Assembly: GCF_022832375.1 (NCBI RefSeq)
Contig: NZ_JALHLG010000001.1
Span: 62,001-126,000 of the forward strand
Direction of reading: 5' to 3'
Length of the DNA: 64,000 nucleotides
Source of the DNA: Novosphingobium beihaiense
GTDB taxonomy: Bacteria > Pseudomonadota > Alphaproteobacteria > Sphingomonadales > Sphingomonadaceae
The notes below the pieces were generated by a model. The model saw nothing but the letters and a program-made list of their open reading frames with translations. It searched no databases and had not been told where the DNA came from. Shown piece by piece: positions 46,801 to 55,466 of the stretch. Position 1 is the first letter of the stretch. Each line of letters opens with the position of its first letter. Made by a program: the position numbers and the translations under genes.

Positions 46801-47474
46801 GCATCGTGCGCGGCGTGGAACGTGCTCTCGGCATATTGCGCCGGGTTGCTGGCAACGAGCGGGATATCGCGCGCATAGGCGAGCGCGATCAGGTCTTCCT
46901 CGCTCGCGTCCTCCTCGGGCTCGCCGGTGCGGGTAATCTCGATATAGAGGCGATCGCCGAACAGCGCCTGCAACTCGTCGCAATAGCTTTCCGCCGCCTC
47001 ATGCCTGCCATCGGCATAAAGCCGCGCGAGCGCGCCTTCGTTGCCGCCGGTGAGGCAGATCAGGCCGTCGGTGTAGCCGCGCAGCGTCTCCAGCTCGACA
47101 TGCGGATCGAGCTCCAGCGGCCGGTCTAGGTGGGCGCGGCTGACGTGGCGGCAAAGGTTGAGCCAGCCCTGTTCGTTCTGTGCGAACAAGGCCAGCCAGT
47201 CGATGGGACGATCCTGCCCCTGCGCGACCCCGCCGCCCTGCCCGGACTGCGGGCGGACCACGGCCAGGAACGTGGCGACCACCGGCTGTATGCCCGCGCC
47301 CTCGCATGCCTGCGCGAAAGTCGGCGCGCCGTAAAGGCCGTTGCGGTCGCAGATGGCGGCAGCGGGAAACTTGCGTTCCTTGGCCAGCTTCGCCGCCGCT
47401 TTCGGATCGATCGCGCCATCCAGCATGGTGAAGCTGGAGAACATGCGAAGCGGTACGAAAGGAGCGAAGGACAT
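43857..47474 (-). CDS. dnaE: DNA polymerase III alpha subunit DnaE
   Basis: The replicative C-family polymerase, 1205 residues. Order: PHP domain (residues 1-300, starting [17 protein letters not shown]), polymerase palm with [17 protein letters not shown] holding two catalytic Asp, fingers with [14 protein letters not shown], beta-binding region, then the OB fold and C-terminal end. The [26 protein letters not shown] block is strongly conserved. Length and domain order match DnaE1, not the mutagenic DnaE2. Adjacent lolD/lolC is a common sphingomonad arrangement, with genes inserted here. Confidence 0.96.
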   Translation of the reverse strand: [1205 protein letters not shown]

Positions 47475-47765
47475 CCCGCAAATCTAGGCAGTGGCTGGCC
47501 TGCCGATCAAGTCTGCCACGCGAAAATCAGGGGGAAATCACGTCTATTCGTCCGCTTGGGCAAACCGGCCCCGGCCAAACGCCTGCACGGCAACCTGCAT
47601 TCTTTGTCCGGACAGCAACGGAGTGTTAAAGCTCCCCCCGGTAAAAGGCCCGGCAGAGCGCGCAAGATCGCGGCCCCCCGCAGTTCCAGCAAACCGAAAC
47701 CAGACCCACTGCCATGACTGTCTTCACGACTGCTTCCATCGCTGTTTGGGCGCCCCTGCCGCAGG

Positions 47766-48986
47766 ATGTCTGACATAACCGCCCCCGACATCACCACTAT
47801 CGCCATCTGCAGCACGGCCCTGGGCGCGATCATGTGTATCGCGATGCTGCTGTCGTGGTTCAAGGACGGGCGCCCCGGCACGCGCAGCTGGCTGTTCGCG
47901 CCATTCGGGATCGCCGTGCCCGCGGGGATCTTGCTGACTTATCCCGATGTTCTGCCCGGCCCCTGGGGCCTGCTGCTGGGCTGGTACTTCCTGACGGTGG
48001 TCTATGGCGCGGCGTGGACGGCCGCCCGGGTTCTGGGCGGCCGCCGCCCGCAGGTGATGGCCGTCCTGCTGCCCTGCACCGCCGTGCTCGTGTTCACCGC
48101 CACGATCGGCGCCGATTCGCACATGCCCGATCTGCGGATGCTGCCGCGCGTGCTGCTGTTCACCGCCTTCAATGGCCTCGCCGCGCGCGAGTTTGGCCGC
48201 CTGCGCAGCCCGCGCCTGCCCTCGGCCACCACGCTCTACTGGATATTTACCGCCTTCTTCCTGTTCGACCTTGCCCGCAGCCCGTTTTCGCTGTGGCTGG
48301 CCGCCCCCTTCGGGCCGAAGGAACCGGAAGTCTGGTCCATTGCCCTGTTCAACTTCCTGCTCGTTCTCGAAGGCTCCCTGCTGGCGATGTTCGTTACCGC
48401 GCTGGGCCGCGAACAGCAGGCCGAACAGAACTACCGCCTCGCCTCGATCGATCCGCTGACCGGGATCGGCAACCGCCGCGCGCTGGAAGAGCGGCTGAAC
48501 ATGCTGGAGCAGAATGCCGCCTCCGCCCCGGGCAGGCAGACCGTGCTGGCCGTGCTCGACATCGATCACTTCAAGGCCGTCAACGACCAGATGGGCCATG
48601 CCTTCGGCGATACCGTGATTGCCGGTGCAGCCAAGACCGCAGAGAACGTGTTCGGCACCGGCAACGTCTTTCGCGTGGGCGGCGAGGAATTCGCGGCCAT
48701 CATCCGGGCACCGGACGACGAAGCCTGCATTGCCCAGGCCGAAACGATGCGCACCCGCTTTGCCGCCCATCCCCATGGCTCTGGCCCGGCATCGCGCACC
48801 TGCACGATCAGCATCGGCCTGGCCCGGCTGGACACGGCGCCCGATCACGGCGCCGCGTTCAAAGCGGCGGACAGGGCACTCTACATGGCCAAGCGGCTGG
48901 GCCGCAACAAAGCGATCATGCTCGATTCCACTCCGGCGGAACACATGCCGCCAGAACCTGCCCGGCTTGGGGAAAAGCCCGCCTGA
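47766..48986 (+). CDS. Membrane-bound diguanylate cyclase (GGDEF)
   Basis: A 406-residue protein. Residues 1-220 hold about 6-7 hydrophobic helices, a membrane sensor of unknown type. A GGDEF domain follows: DPLTGIGNRRALEERL, DIDHFKAVNDQMGHAFGD, and the active-site VGGEEFAAI. The signature is GGEEF, which is catalytically competent. No RxxD inhibitory site is seen just before it. It should make c-di-GMP; the PilZ protein at 55104 is a possible receptor in this window. It is divergent from dnaE. Confidence 0.85.
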   Translation: MSDITAPDITTIAICSTALGAIMCIAMLLSWFKDGRPGTRSWLFAPFGIAVPAGILLTYPDVLPGPWGLLLGWYFLTVVYGAAWTAARVLGGRRPQVMAVLLPCTAVLVFTATIGADSHMPDLRMLPRVLLFTAFNGLAAREFGRLRSPRLPSATTLYWIFTAFFLFDLARSPFSLWLAAPFGPKEPEVWSIALFNFLLVLEGSLLAMFVTALGREQQAEQNYRLASIDPLTGIGNRRALEERLNMLEQNAASAPGRQTVLAVLDIDHFKAVNDQMGHAFGDTVIAGAAKTAENVFGTGNVFRVGGEEFAAIIRAPDDEACIAQAETMRTRFAAHPHGSGPASRTCTISIGLARLDTAPDHGAAFKAADRALYMAKRLGRNKAIMLDSTPAEHMPPEPARLGEKPA

Positions 48987-49073
48987 AAGGTTTGCCTTCG
49001 CGCAAATACGGGCGGATGCTGCCTGTGTTCTGATGGGAACCGGACGAGTTCCCGCAACACAATGGAGAGTGCG

Positions 49074-49703
49074 ATGGAAAGCTCAGGATCAGCAGGCCCG
49101 CCGTCTTTGGCGGAACGCGCGAAAGCGATTATCCTAACCCCGAAAAGCGAATGGAAACGCATCACCGGGGAGGACGACACCACCACCCGCACAGTGACGA
49201 CCGGCTATTTCGTCCCGCTGGCACTGCTCGGCCCTGTCTGCGGCGTGATTGGCACGATCCTTTACGGCGGGAACAGCATCGGCCCCTATGCGGAAGCCTA
49301 TCATCCCTCGCTCGTCAGCGCGGTGATCGGGGCCGCGGTCGCTTTCGTGCTCACGCTGATCTCGTTCTTCCTGCTGACGGTCGTGGCCGATCTGCTGGCC
49401 CGCAAGTTCGGCGCGCAGCAGGGCAGCGACCGGGCCTTCAAGCTGATCGCCTACAGCGCCACTCCGGCTTTGCTGGTGGGTATCCTGTCGATCTGGCCGC
49501 CGCTCGCGCCGCTGCATATCCTGGCCTTCTACGGCCTCTACCTGCTCTACACCGGCGCCGTGCCGATGCTGGAGATGCCCCAGGACAAGGCCATGCCTTA
49601 CACCATAGTGCTGGTGCTCTGCGCGTTCGTGCTGAACCTGATCATCGGCGCGCTCAGTGTAGCGAACATGGCGCTGCTGGGCGGGATGGGACTGCTCAGC
49701 TGA
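49074..49703 (+). CDS. Yip1-family membrane protein
   Basis: A 209-residue protein from the ATG at 49074 (GGAG 6 bases upstream); an in-frame ATG at 49062 adds four residues. It has a hydrophilic N-terminus with LAERAKAIILTPKSEWKRI, typical of the Yip1/DUF1282 family. Five hydrophobic helices follow (LLGPVCGVIGTILYG, LVSAVIGAAVAFVLTLISFFLLTVVADLL and others). Function in bacteria is unknown. Confidence 0.78.
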   Translation: MESSGSAGPPSLAERAKAIILTPKSEWKRITGEDDTTTRTVTTGYFVPLALLGPVCGVIGTILYGGNSIGPYAEAYHPSLVSAVIGAAVAFVLTLISFFLLTVVADLLARKFGAQQGSDRAFKLIAYSATPALLVGILSIWPPLAPLHILAFYGLYLLYTGAVPMLEMPQDKAMPYTIVLVLCAFVLNLIIGALSVANMALLGGMGLLS

Positions 49704-49760
49704 ACGCAGGCGCAAAGGAACGCGGGCGCCCTGACACGGCGCCCGCTGCTGCAACCGCCG

Positions 49761-50249
49761 CTACAGCAGCGCCTCGATATCTTTTTCCAGGCTTTCCGGC
49801 TTGTCGGTGGGCGCATAGCGGCGCACCACCTTGCCATCGCGGCCGATCAGGAACTTGGTGAAGTTCCACTTGATCGCCTTGCTGCCCAGAATGCCGGGCG
49901 CCTGCGCCTTGAGCCATTCGTAAAACGGATCGGCATGTTCGCCGTTCACGTCGATCTTGCCCATCAGCGGGAACGAGACGCCGAAGTTCGCATCGCAGAA
50001 ATCCGCGATTTCTTCCGCGCTGCCCGGCTCCTGCCCGCCGAACTGATTGCACGGGAAGGCGATCACTTCGAAACCGCGCTCCCCGTATTTGCGCCAGAGC
50101 TCTTCCAGCCCGGCATATTGCGGCGTGAAACCGCACTTGCTGGCCGTGTTGACGGCCAGCACCACCTTGCCGAGACGATCGGCAAGGCTGATCGCCTCGC
50201 CATTGGGCAAGGTTGCGGTAAAATCCGCTATCGTGCGGGGATCAACCAA
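49761..50249 (-). CDS. Glutathione peroxidase
   Basis: A thiol-dependent peroxidase with thioredoxin fold. The catalytic Cys is in NTASKCGFTPQY, with the Gln in FPCNQFGGQEPG and Trp/Asn in IKWNFTKFLI. The start is uncertain. The TTG at 50249 gives 162 residues, the normal length; it overlaps the upstream gene by 8 bases. An ATG at 50318 would add 23 unconserved residues inside that gene. Reduces hydroperoxides in the cytoplasm. Confidence 0.87.
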   Translation of the reverse strand: MVDPRTIADFTATLPNGEAISLADRLGKVVLAVNTASKCGFTPQYAGLEELWRKYGERGFEVIAFPCNQFGGQEPGSAEEIADFCDANFGVSFPLMGKIDVNGEHADPFYEWLKAQAPGILGSKAIKWNFTKFLIGRDGKVVRRYAPTDKPESLEKDIEALL

Positions 50250-50526
50250 GGTCTTTGGGGAAATCCGAACGCCGGTAAAGGCTGCGAATCTCGCCAATCT
50301 TGATGGTGTGGTCGCCATCCTTCTGGATCGCGTAGTCCTCCCGCTTTTCCTCCGGCAGATCCATCACGAAGTGGATCAGTTCGGCCACCGTGCCGCGCCG
50401 GATGGTCTTGAAGCGGTGGAACAGGCCGCCGCCGTCCTGACACTTGTGCAGTTCGGCCGAATCGGTCCAGCCGAAGCCCTTGGGGCCGCCCTCGTCGTTC
50501 TGGATGGTGGACGGGGTGTCGCTCAT
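50242..50526 (-). CDS. Conserved small hypothetical protein
   Basis: A 94-residue protein, MSDTPSTIQNDE at the start, with GPKGFGWTDSAELHKCQDGGGLFHRFKTI and a hydrophilic C-terminal part. It has no signal peptide or membrane segment. It ends where the glutathione peroxidase gene begins, in an operon-like string with lolC-lolD upstream on the same strand. I do not recognise a family. Confidence 0.7.
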   Translation of the reverse strand: MSDTPSTIQNDEGGPKGFGWTDSAELHKCQDGGGLFHRFKTIRRGTVAELIHFVMDLPEEKREDYAIQKDGDHTIKIGEIRSLYRRSDFPKDLG

Positions 50527-50608
50527 CGCGGGGTCCTTTCGTTCATTCCTCTAGAGTCGATGTGGACACTGGAAACCGGAAAATCAACGCCGGTCCAGTG
50601 CGGATTGT

Positions 50609-51295
50609 CTATGCCAGATAGCCGTCATGCAAGCGCACGATGCGATCCATCTGCGCGGCCAGCCGCTCGTTGTGGGTGGCGACCAGCGCCGCGCTGCCCT
50701 GATCGCGCACCAGCGCGAGGAACTGGGCGAGCACGACATCGGCCGTCGCTTCGTCAAGATTGCCGGTGGGTTCGTCCGCCAGCACCAGCCGCGGCCGGTT
50801 GGCCAGCGCACGCGCGACCGCCACGCGCTGCTGCTCGCCGCCCGAAAGCTGGCTGGGCCGGTGATCGAGCCGTGCGCCCAGTCCGAGCGCCTTGAGCAGA
50901 TCCTCTGCCCGCGCCTCGCACTCGGCCCGCGGCTTACCGGTGATGAGTTGCGGCAACACCACGTTTTCCGCCGCGCTGAAATCGGGCAGCAGGTGGTGGA
51001 ACTGATAGACGAAGCCGATGTGATCACGCCGCACCGCCGCGCGCTGGTCCTTGCCCAGCTTGCTGGCATCGATCCCGGCAATCTCAATTCTGCCGCCGAA
51101 GCCGCCCTCCAAGAGGCCGATCGCCTGCAGCATCGTCGACTTGCCCGAGCCCGAGGGGCCGAGCAGCGCCACGATCTCCCCGGGGTTCACCGAAAGGTTC
51201 ACGCCGCGCAGCACATCGATCGTGACGCCGCCCTGCGCGAAGCTGCGGGTTACGTCCGTCAGGCGGACAACGGATTCCATGGCAGCCTCACTCAT
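50609..51295 (-). CDS. lolD: Lipoprotein-releasing ABC transporter ATP-binding protein LolD
   Basis: The ATPase of LolCDE, which extracts outer-membrane lipoproteins from the inner membrane. A 228-residue protein with Walker [11 protein letters not shown] loop, signature [15 protein letters not shown], Walker [13 protein letters not shown] and H loop VATHNE. It overlaps lolC by 8 bases, so co-translated with it. Confidence 0.93.
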   Translation of the reverse strand: MSEAAMESVVRLTDVTRSFAQGGVTIDVLRGVNLSVNPGEIVALLGPSGSGKSTMLQAIGLLEGGFGGRIEIAGIDASKLGKDQRAAVRRDHIGFVYQFHHLLPDFSAAENVVLPQLITGKPRAECEARAEDLLKALGLGARLDHRPSQLSGGEQQRVAVARALANRPRLVLADEPTGNLDEATADVVLAQFLALVRDQGSAALVATHNERLAAQMDRIVRLHDGYLA

Positions 51296-52529
51296 AACGC
51301 AGAACCTGCACCGGATCGGTGCTCGCCGCCTTGAAGGCCGGGTAGAGCGTGGCGAGGAAGCTGAACACGAGCGCCATCACGCAGATCACCGTGATCTCCA
51401 CCGGATCGGGGCGGCTGGGCAGTTCGGTCAGGAACCGGATCGAGGGATCCCACAGGTTCTGCCCGGTCAGCCGCTCCACCGCATGGACGATCGGCTGGCG
51501 GAAATGGAGCGAGATCAGCCCGGTCACGAGCCCCAGCACCGTCCCCAGCGCACCGATGCAAAAGCCAGTCGTCACGAAGACCTTGAGCAGCGATCTTCGC
51601 GTCGCGCCCATCGTGCGCAGGATCGCGATATCGCGCGTCTTGGCGCGCACCAGCATGATCAGCGAGGACAGGATGTTGAACACCGCCACCAGCACGATGA
51701 TTGAAAGCACCACGAACATCACCACCCGCTCCACCGCCAGCGCCTCGAACAAAGACGCGTTGATGGTTTTCCAGTCGTTGACGACCGCCTTGCCCGCCAG
51801 CTTGCGTTCCAGCGGGGCGAGGATCTGGCCGACCTTGTCGGGGTTGGTGGTGGTCACTTCGATCATACCGATCGTGTCGCCTGTCAGCAGCAGGGTCTGT
51901 GCATCGGGGATAGGCATGACCACATAGGCATTGTCGTAGTCATAGATGCCCACTTCGAAAATCGCGGCAACCCGGTAGCCGATCTGACGTGGCACGGTCC
52001 CAAAGGGCGTCGAGCGCCCTTGCGGATTGATCACGGTGATCACGTCCCCCACTTGCGCGCCCAGATTCTGCGCGAGTTGGGAACCGATGGCGACATTGTC
52101 GCTGCCCACCTGCAACTGATCGATGTTGCCATCGACAACCTTGTCCTTGAGCCGGTTGATATCGGCATGCGTGTTGCCGCGCACCAGGATGGCCTCGACG
52201 CGGCCATTGAAGCTGGCCAGAAGCGGCTGCTCGATCAGCGGCGAGGCGCGCGTGACGCCGGGCGTCGCCTCCACTTCCTTGAGCACATCCTGCCAGTGAT
52301 CGAGCCGGTTGCCATAGGCCTGAACGATCGCATGGCCGTTAAGCCCCACGATCTTGTCGAACAGTTCGGCGCGAAAACCGTTCATCACGCTCATGACGAT
52401 CACCAGCGCCCACACGCCGAGCATCACGGCAACGAGGCTGATACCCGCGACAAGCGCAATGAAACGCTCGCCCTTGCCGGGCAGCATGTAGCGCTTGGCG
52501 ATAGTCCATTCGAAAGGGGATAAGATCAA
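51288..52529 (-). CDS. lolC: Lipoprotein-releasing permease LolC/LolE
   Basis: A 413-residue FtsX-fold permease from a TTG at 52529, which gives the typical N-terminus [20 protein letters not shown]; longer frames to 52682 carry unrelated residues. One N-terminal helix ([28 protein letters not shown]) is followed by a large periplasmic domain. Three C-terminal helices follow ([28 protein letters not shown] and others). A single LolC/E-type gene suggests a homodimeric LolF-like complex, usual in alphaproteobacteria. Confidence 0.92.
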   Translation of the reverse strand: MILSPFEWTIAKRYMLPGKGERFIALVAGISLVAVMLGVWALVIVMSVMNGFRAELFDKIVGLNGHAIVQAYGNRLDHWQDVLKEVEATPGVTRASPLIEQPLLASFNGRVEAILVRGNTHADINRLKDKVVDGNIDQLQVGSDNVAIGSQLAQNLGAQVGDVITVINPQGRSTPFGTVPRQIGYRVAAIFEVGIYDYDNAYVVMPIPDAQTLLLTGDTIGMIEVTTTNPDKVGQILAPLERKLAGKAVVNDWKTINASLFEALAVERVVMFVVLSIIVLVAVFNILSSLIMLVRAKTRDIAILRTMGATRRSLLKVFVTTGFCIGALGTVLGLVTGLISLHFRQPIVHAVERLTGQNLWDPSIRFLTELPSRPDPVEITVICVMALVFSFLATLYPAFKAASTDPVQVLRYE

Positions 52530-52730
52530 GCGACGGGTCCGTCTGTGACCGGGTTGATGAAGCGGCCTTAGGGATATGGGCCGGGGCTGGCAAGAAGTGC
52601 CCGACTCTATCGCGCGGGCAGCTGAAAGCGGGCTGAACGCCGCCCTGCCCTTCCCGCGGGCAGCCAGACGGACGTGTTCCACGGATCGTCACACGGATTG
52701 TCTCAGGCCACGCGGCCTGTCACATCAGAG

Positions 52731-52811
52731 CCATGAACACGGTTCATGGGCATATCCGTCAAAAACCGGAGGGTCCCCCCCTTGCATTTGAAGGCAATCC
52801 CTTCCAAATGC
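52731..52811. promoter_or_regulatory. Inverted repeats upstream of purF
   Basis: Two structures lie in the 320-base gap between lolC and purF. CCATGAAC-ACG-GTTCATGG is a perfect 8-bp inverted repeat at 52731-52749. GCATTTGAAGG (52784-52794) pairs with CCTTCCAAATGC (52800-52811) with one bulge. Neither is followed by a T-run. They may be operators or leader structures for purF; there is no known consensus to match. Confidence 0.35.
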
Positions 52812-52848
52812 GCGGGCGTTTTGACGCGCCAGCGGGCCGGACAGATCC

Positions 52849-54297
52849 ATGAACATGACACACCCCTTTCGTGACGCCGACGGGGACAAACTGCGCGAAG
52901 AGTGCGGTATTTTCGGCGTGATCGGTGCCAAGGATGCGGCGAACATCGCCGCAGCCGGGCTGCATTCCCTGCAGCATCGCGGGCAGGAAGCCGTGGGCAT
53001 CACCAGTTTCTCAGGCAGCGAGTTCCACTCGCACCGGGGCCTTGGCCATGTGGCGCAAGTGTTCCGCCAGAAGGAACTGGATACCCTGCCGGGCACCATG
53101 GCCTCGGGCCACGTGCGCTATTCCACCACCGGCGGTTCGGGCCTGCGCAATGTGCAGCCGCTCTTCGCCGATCTCGCCTCGGGCGGTTTCTCGATCGCCC
53201 ATAACGGCAACATTTCCAATGCGATGACGCTGAAGCGCGATCTCGTGTCGAAGGGCTCGATTTTCCAGTCCACCTCCGACACCGAGGTGATCATCCACCT
53301 CGTCGCCACCAGCCGCTATCCCACCATCCTCGACAAGTTCATCGATGCCTTGCGCATGGTTGAAGGCGCCTATTCGCTGATCTGCATGACCAGCGAAGGC
53401 ATGATCGCCTGCCGTGATCCGCTGGGCATCCGCCCGCTCGTCATGGGCCGCCTGGGCGATGCCACCGTGTTCGCGTCGGAAACCGTCGCGCTCGACGTGA
53501 TCGGGGCCGAATTCACCCGCGCGGTCGAGCCGGGCGAGCTGGTGCAGGTCGATCACAAGGGCACGATTTCCAGCCACCGCCCCTTCGGCAATCCCGATCC
53601 GCGCCCCTGCATCTTCGAGCACGTCTATTTCAGCCGTCCCGACTCGGTGATGGACGGCCGCTCGGTCTATCAGGTGCGCAAGCAGATCGGCGTCGAGCTG
53701 GCCAAGGAAGCGCTCGCCGATGCCGATATCGTCATCCCGGTGCCGGACAGCGGCTTGCCCGCGGCCATCGGCTATGCGCAGGAATCGGGGATTCCCTTCG
53801 AACTGGGCATCATCCGCTCGCACTATGTCGGCCGCACCTTCATCCAGCCGGGTGACGCGGCCCGCAATGCCGACGTGAAGCGCAAGCACAACGCCAACCG
53901 CGCCATCGTGGAAGGCAAGCGCATCGTCCTCATCGACGATTCGATCGTGCGCGGCACGACGTCGAAGAAGATCGTCGAGATGATGCGCGATGCCGGCGCC
54001 GCCGAAGTGCACATGCGCATCGCCAGCCCGCCGACCGAGCATTCCTGCTTCTACGGCGTCGACACGCCCGAACGCTCCAAGCTGCTCGCTGCGCGGATGG
54101 ATACAGAGGCTATGGCCACATTCATCGAGGCCGACAGTCTGGCCTTCGTCTCGATCGACGGGCTTTACCGCGCGGTCGGCGAGGAAAAGCGCAAAGGCAA
54201 GTGCCCGCAGTTCTGCGACGCCTGCTTCTCCGGCGAATATCCCACCAAGCTGACCGACTTTTCCGAGCGCGAGACCACGCAGCGCAACGCGGCGTGA
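52849..54297 (+). CDS. purF: Amidophosphoribosyltransferase PurF
   Basis: First committed step of purine synthesis: PRPP plus glutamine to phosphoribosylamine. 482 residues. A propeptide of 18 residues precedes Cys19 (REECGIFGVIG), the N-terminal nucleophile after maturation. The Ntn glutaminase domain is followed by the PRTase domain with the PRPP loop VLIDDSIVRGTTSKK. The C-terminal CPQFCDACFSGEYP cysteines fit the Fe-S-binding subgroup. It overlaps the SDR gene by four bases. Confidence 0.96.
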   Translation: MNMTHPFRDADGDKLREECGIFGVIGAKDAANIAAAGLHSLQHRGQEAVGITSFSGSEFHSHRGLGHVAQVFRQKELDTLPGTMASGHVRYSTTGGSGLRNVQPLFADLASGGFSIAHNGNISNAMTLKRDLVSKGSIFQSTSDTEVIIHLVATSRYPTILDKFIDALRMVEGAYSLICMTSEGMIACRDPLGIRPLVMGRLGDATVFASETVALDVIGAEFTRAVEPGELVQVDHKGTISSHRPFGNPDPRPCIFEHVYFSRPDSVMDGRSVYQVRKQIGVELAKEALADADIVIPVPDSGLPAAIGYAQESGIPFELGIIRSHYVGRTFIQPGDAARNADVKRKHNANRAIVEGKRIVLIDDSIVRGTTSKKIVEMMRDAGAAEVHMRIASPPTEHSCFYGVDTPERSKLLAARMDTEAMATFIEADSLAFVSIDGLYRAVGEEKRKGKCPQFCDACFSGEYPTKLTDFSERETTQRNAA

Positions 54298-55022
54298 GCA
54301 CGGGCATGAGCAGGAAGACCTTCGAAGGGCAAGTGGCCCTCGTCACCGGCTCCAGCCGGGGCATCGGTGCCGCAACGGCCATCGCACTGGCCGAAGCAGG
54401 CGCCCATGTCGTGCTGACCGGCCGCGACACCAAGGCACTGGAAGCGATCGAGGAACAGATCTTCCAGGCAGGCGGTTCGGCCACGATCGCCCCGGTCGAC
54501 CTGGTGGAGCCCGACGGCATCGCCCGTCTCGCCACCGCCGTTTCGCAACGCTGGGGCAAGCTCGACATTCTCGTCATCAATGCTGCGGTGCTGCCCGAAC
54601 TCACCAGCGTCGCCGATATCGACCAGAAGGCCTTCAACAAGAGCCTGACCACCAATGTGCTGGCGACTCAGGCCCTGATCGCCAATTTCGATCCGCTGCT
54701 GCGCAAGAGCGAAAATCCGCGCGTGATCGGCATGACATCGACCGTGGCAGCCAAACCGCGCGCCTACTGGGGGGCCTATGCCGCCACCAAGGCCGCATTC
54801 GAAGTGCTGCTGGACTGCTACGCGCAGGAAACCGCCAATATTTCAAAGGTTCGCGTGGCCATCGTCAATCCCGGCGCCACCCGCACCGCGATGCGTGCCC
54901 GCGCCTATCCCGGCGAAGCGCCCGAGTCGGTCAAACCGCCCGAAGTGGTGGCACAGCGGCTGGTGGCTCTGCTTGGTGAACCCTTCACCACCGCGCACCG
55001 CGAAAATGTTAACCAATCCTGA
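54294..55022 (+). CDS. Short-chain dehydrogenase/reductase
   Basis: A 242-residue SDR. The NAD(P) site is TGSSRGIG; the structural NAA motif is INAAVL; catalytic Ser is in GMTSTVAA and Tyr/Lys in YAATKAAF. The GTG at 54294 overlaps the purF stop, so translation is probably coupled; the ATG at 54306 is an alternative. Substrate unknown. Being co-transcribed with purF is a known arrangement in sphingomonads and need not imply a role in purine synthesis. Confidence 0.87.
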   Translation: MSTGMSRKTFEGQVALVTGSSRGIGAATAIALAEAGAHVVLTGRDTKALEAIEEQIFQAGGSATIAPVDLVEPDGIARLATAVSQRWGKLDILVINAAVLPELTSVADIDQKAFNKSLTTNVLATQALIANFDPLLRKSENPRVIGMTSTVAAKPRAYWGAYAATKAAFEVLLDCYAQETANISKVRVAIVNPGATRTAMRARAYPGEAPESVKPPEVVAQRLVALLGEPFTTAHRENVNQS

Positions 55023-55042
55023 TAAGATCATGGTAACTGCTG

Positions 55043-55061
55043 TCTGACATCCTTTGTCAGA
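55043..55061. promoter_or_regulatory. Palindrome upstream of the PilZ gene
   Basis: TCTGACA-TCCTT-TGTCAGA, a perfect 7-bp inverted repeat. It is flanked by a direct repeat GATCATGG (55026-55033 and 55060-55067). It lies about 45 bases ahead of the PilZ start. A repressor operator or an SDR 3' hairpin are both possible. Confidence 0.4.
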
Positions 55062-55103
55062 TCATGGCGCATTGAGACGCCGCAATTGCTTGGGACGCAG
55101 GTG

Positions 55104-55463
55104 ATGATGGTTCACACCCAGCAGCAGAACTACGAAACCGCCGCGCAGGAAGACCGCAGCGCGCACCGTGTGAGGATTTCGATCCCCGCCACGCTGCGTG
55201 CGTCCGGTTCGAAAGCCTATCAGACCGCAGTGCGCGATCTGTCGCTATCGGGTTTTTCGGCCACTTCGATGACGCGGCTGCATCCGGGCACGTATTGCTG
55301 GCTGACCTTACCCGGAATGGAATCGCTGCCCGCCAAAGTGGTGTGGTGGGATAACGGCCTCGTCGGCGCTGCCTTCGAGACATTGCTCAGTCCGCTCGTG
55401 CTGGACAATATCCTCACGCGTTGGCGCGGCGATGGCCCCGCCCAAAGCGAAGGCGAAGGCTGA
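55104..55463 (+). CDS. PilZ-domain protein (c-di-GMP receptor candidate)
   Basis: A 119-residue single-domain protein. The Arg-containing N-terminal loop is RSAHRVRISIPA and the D-x-S-x-x-G element is DLSLSGF, both as in c-di-GMP-binding PilZ domains. The barrel continues through AKVVWWDNGLVGAAFE. It could respond to c-di-GMP made by enzymes such as the GGDEF protein at 47766. The start could equally be the ATG at 55107. Confidence 0.82.
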   Translation: MMVHTQQQNYETAAQEDRSAHRVRISIPATLRASGSKAYQTAVRDLSLSGFSATSMTRLHPGTYCWLTLPGMESLPAKVVWWDNGLVGAAFETLLSPLVLDNILTRWRGDGPAQSEGEG

Positions 55464-55466
55464 TCC

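Noticed and set aside
44451..47129. An 892-codon plus-strand frame antisense to dnaE
   Set aside because: Same reason: no motifs, low complexity, and dnaE is clearly coding with the PDFDIDF palm motif.
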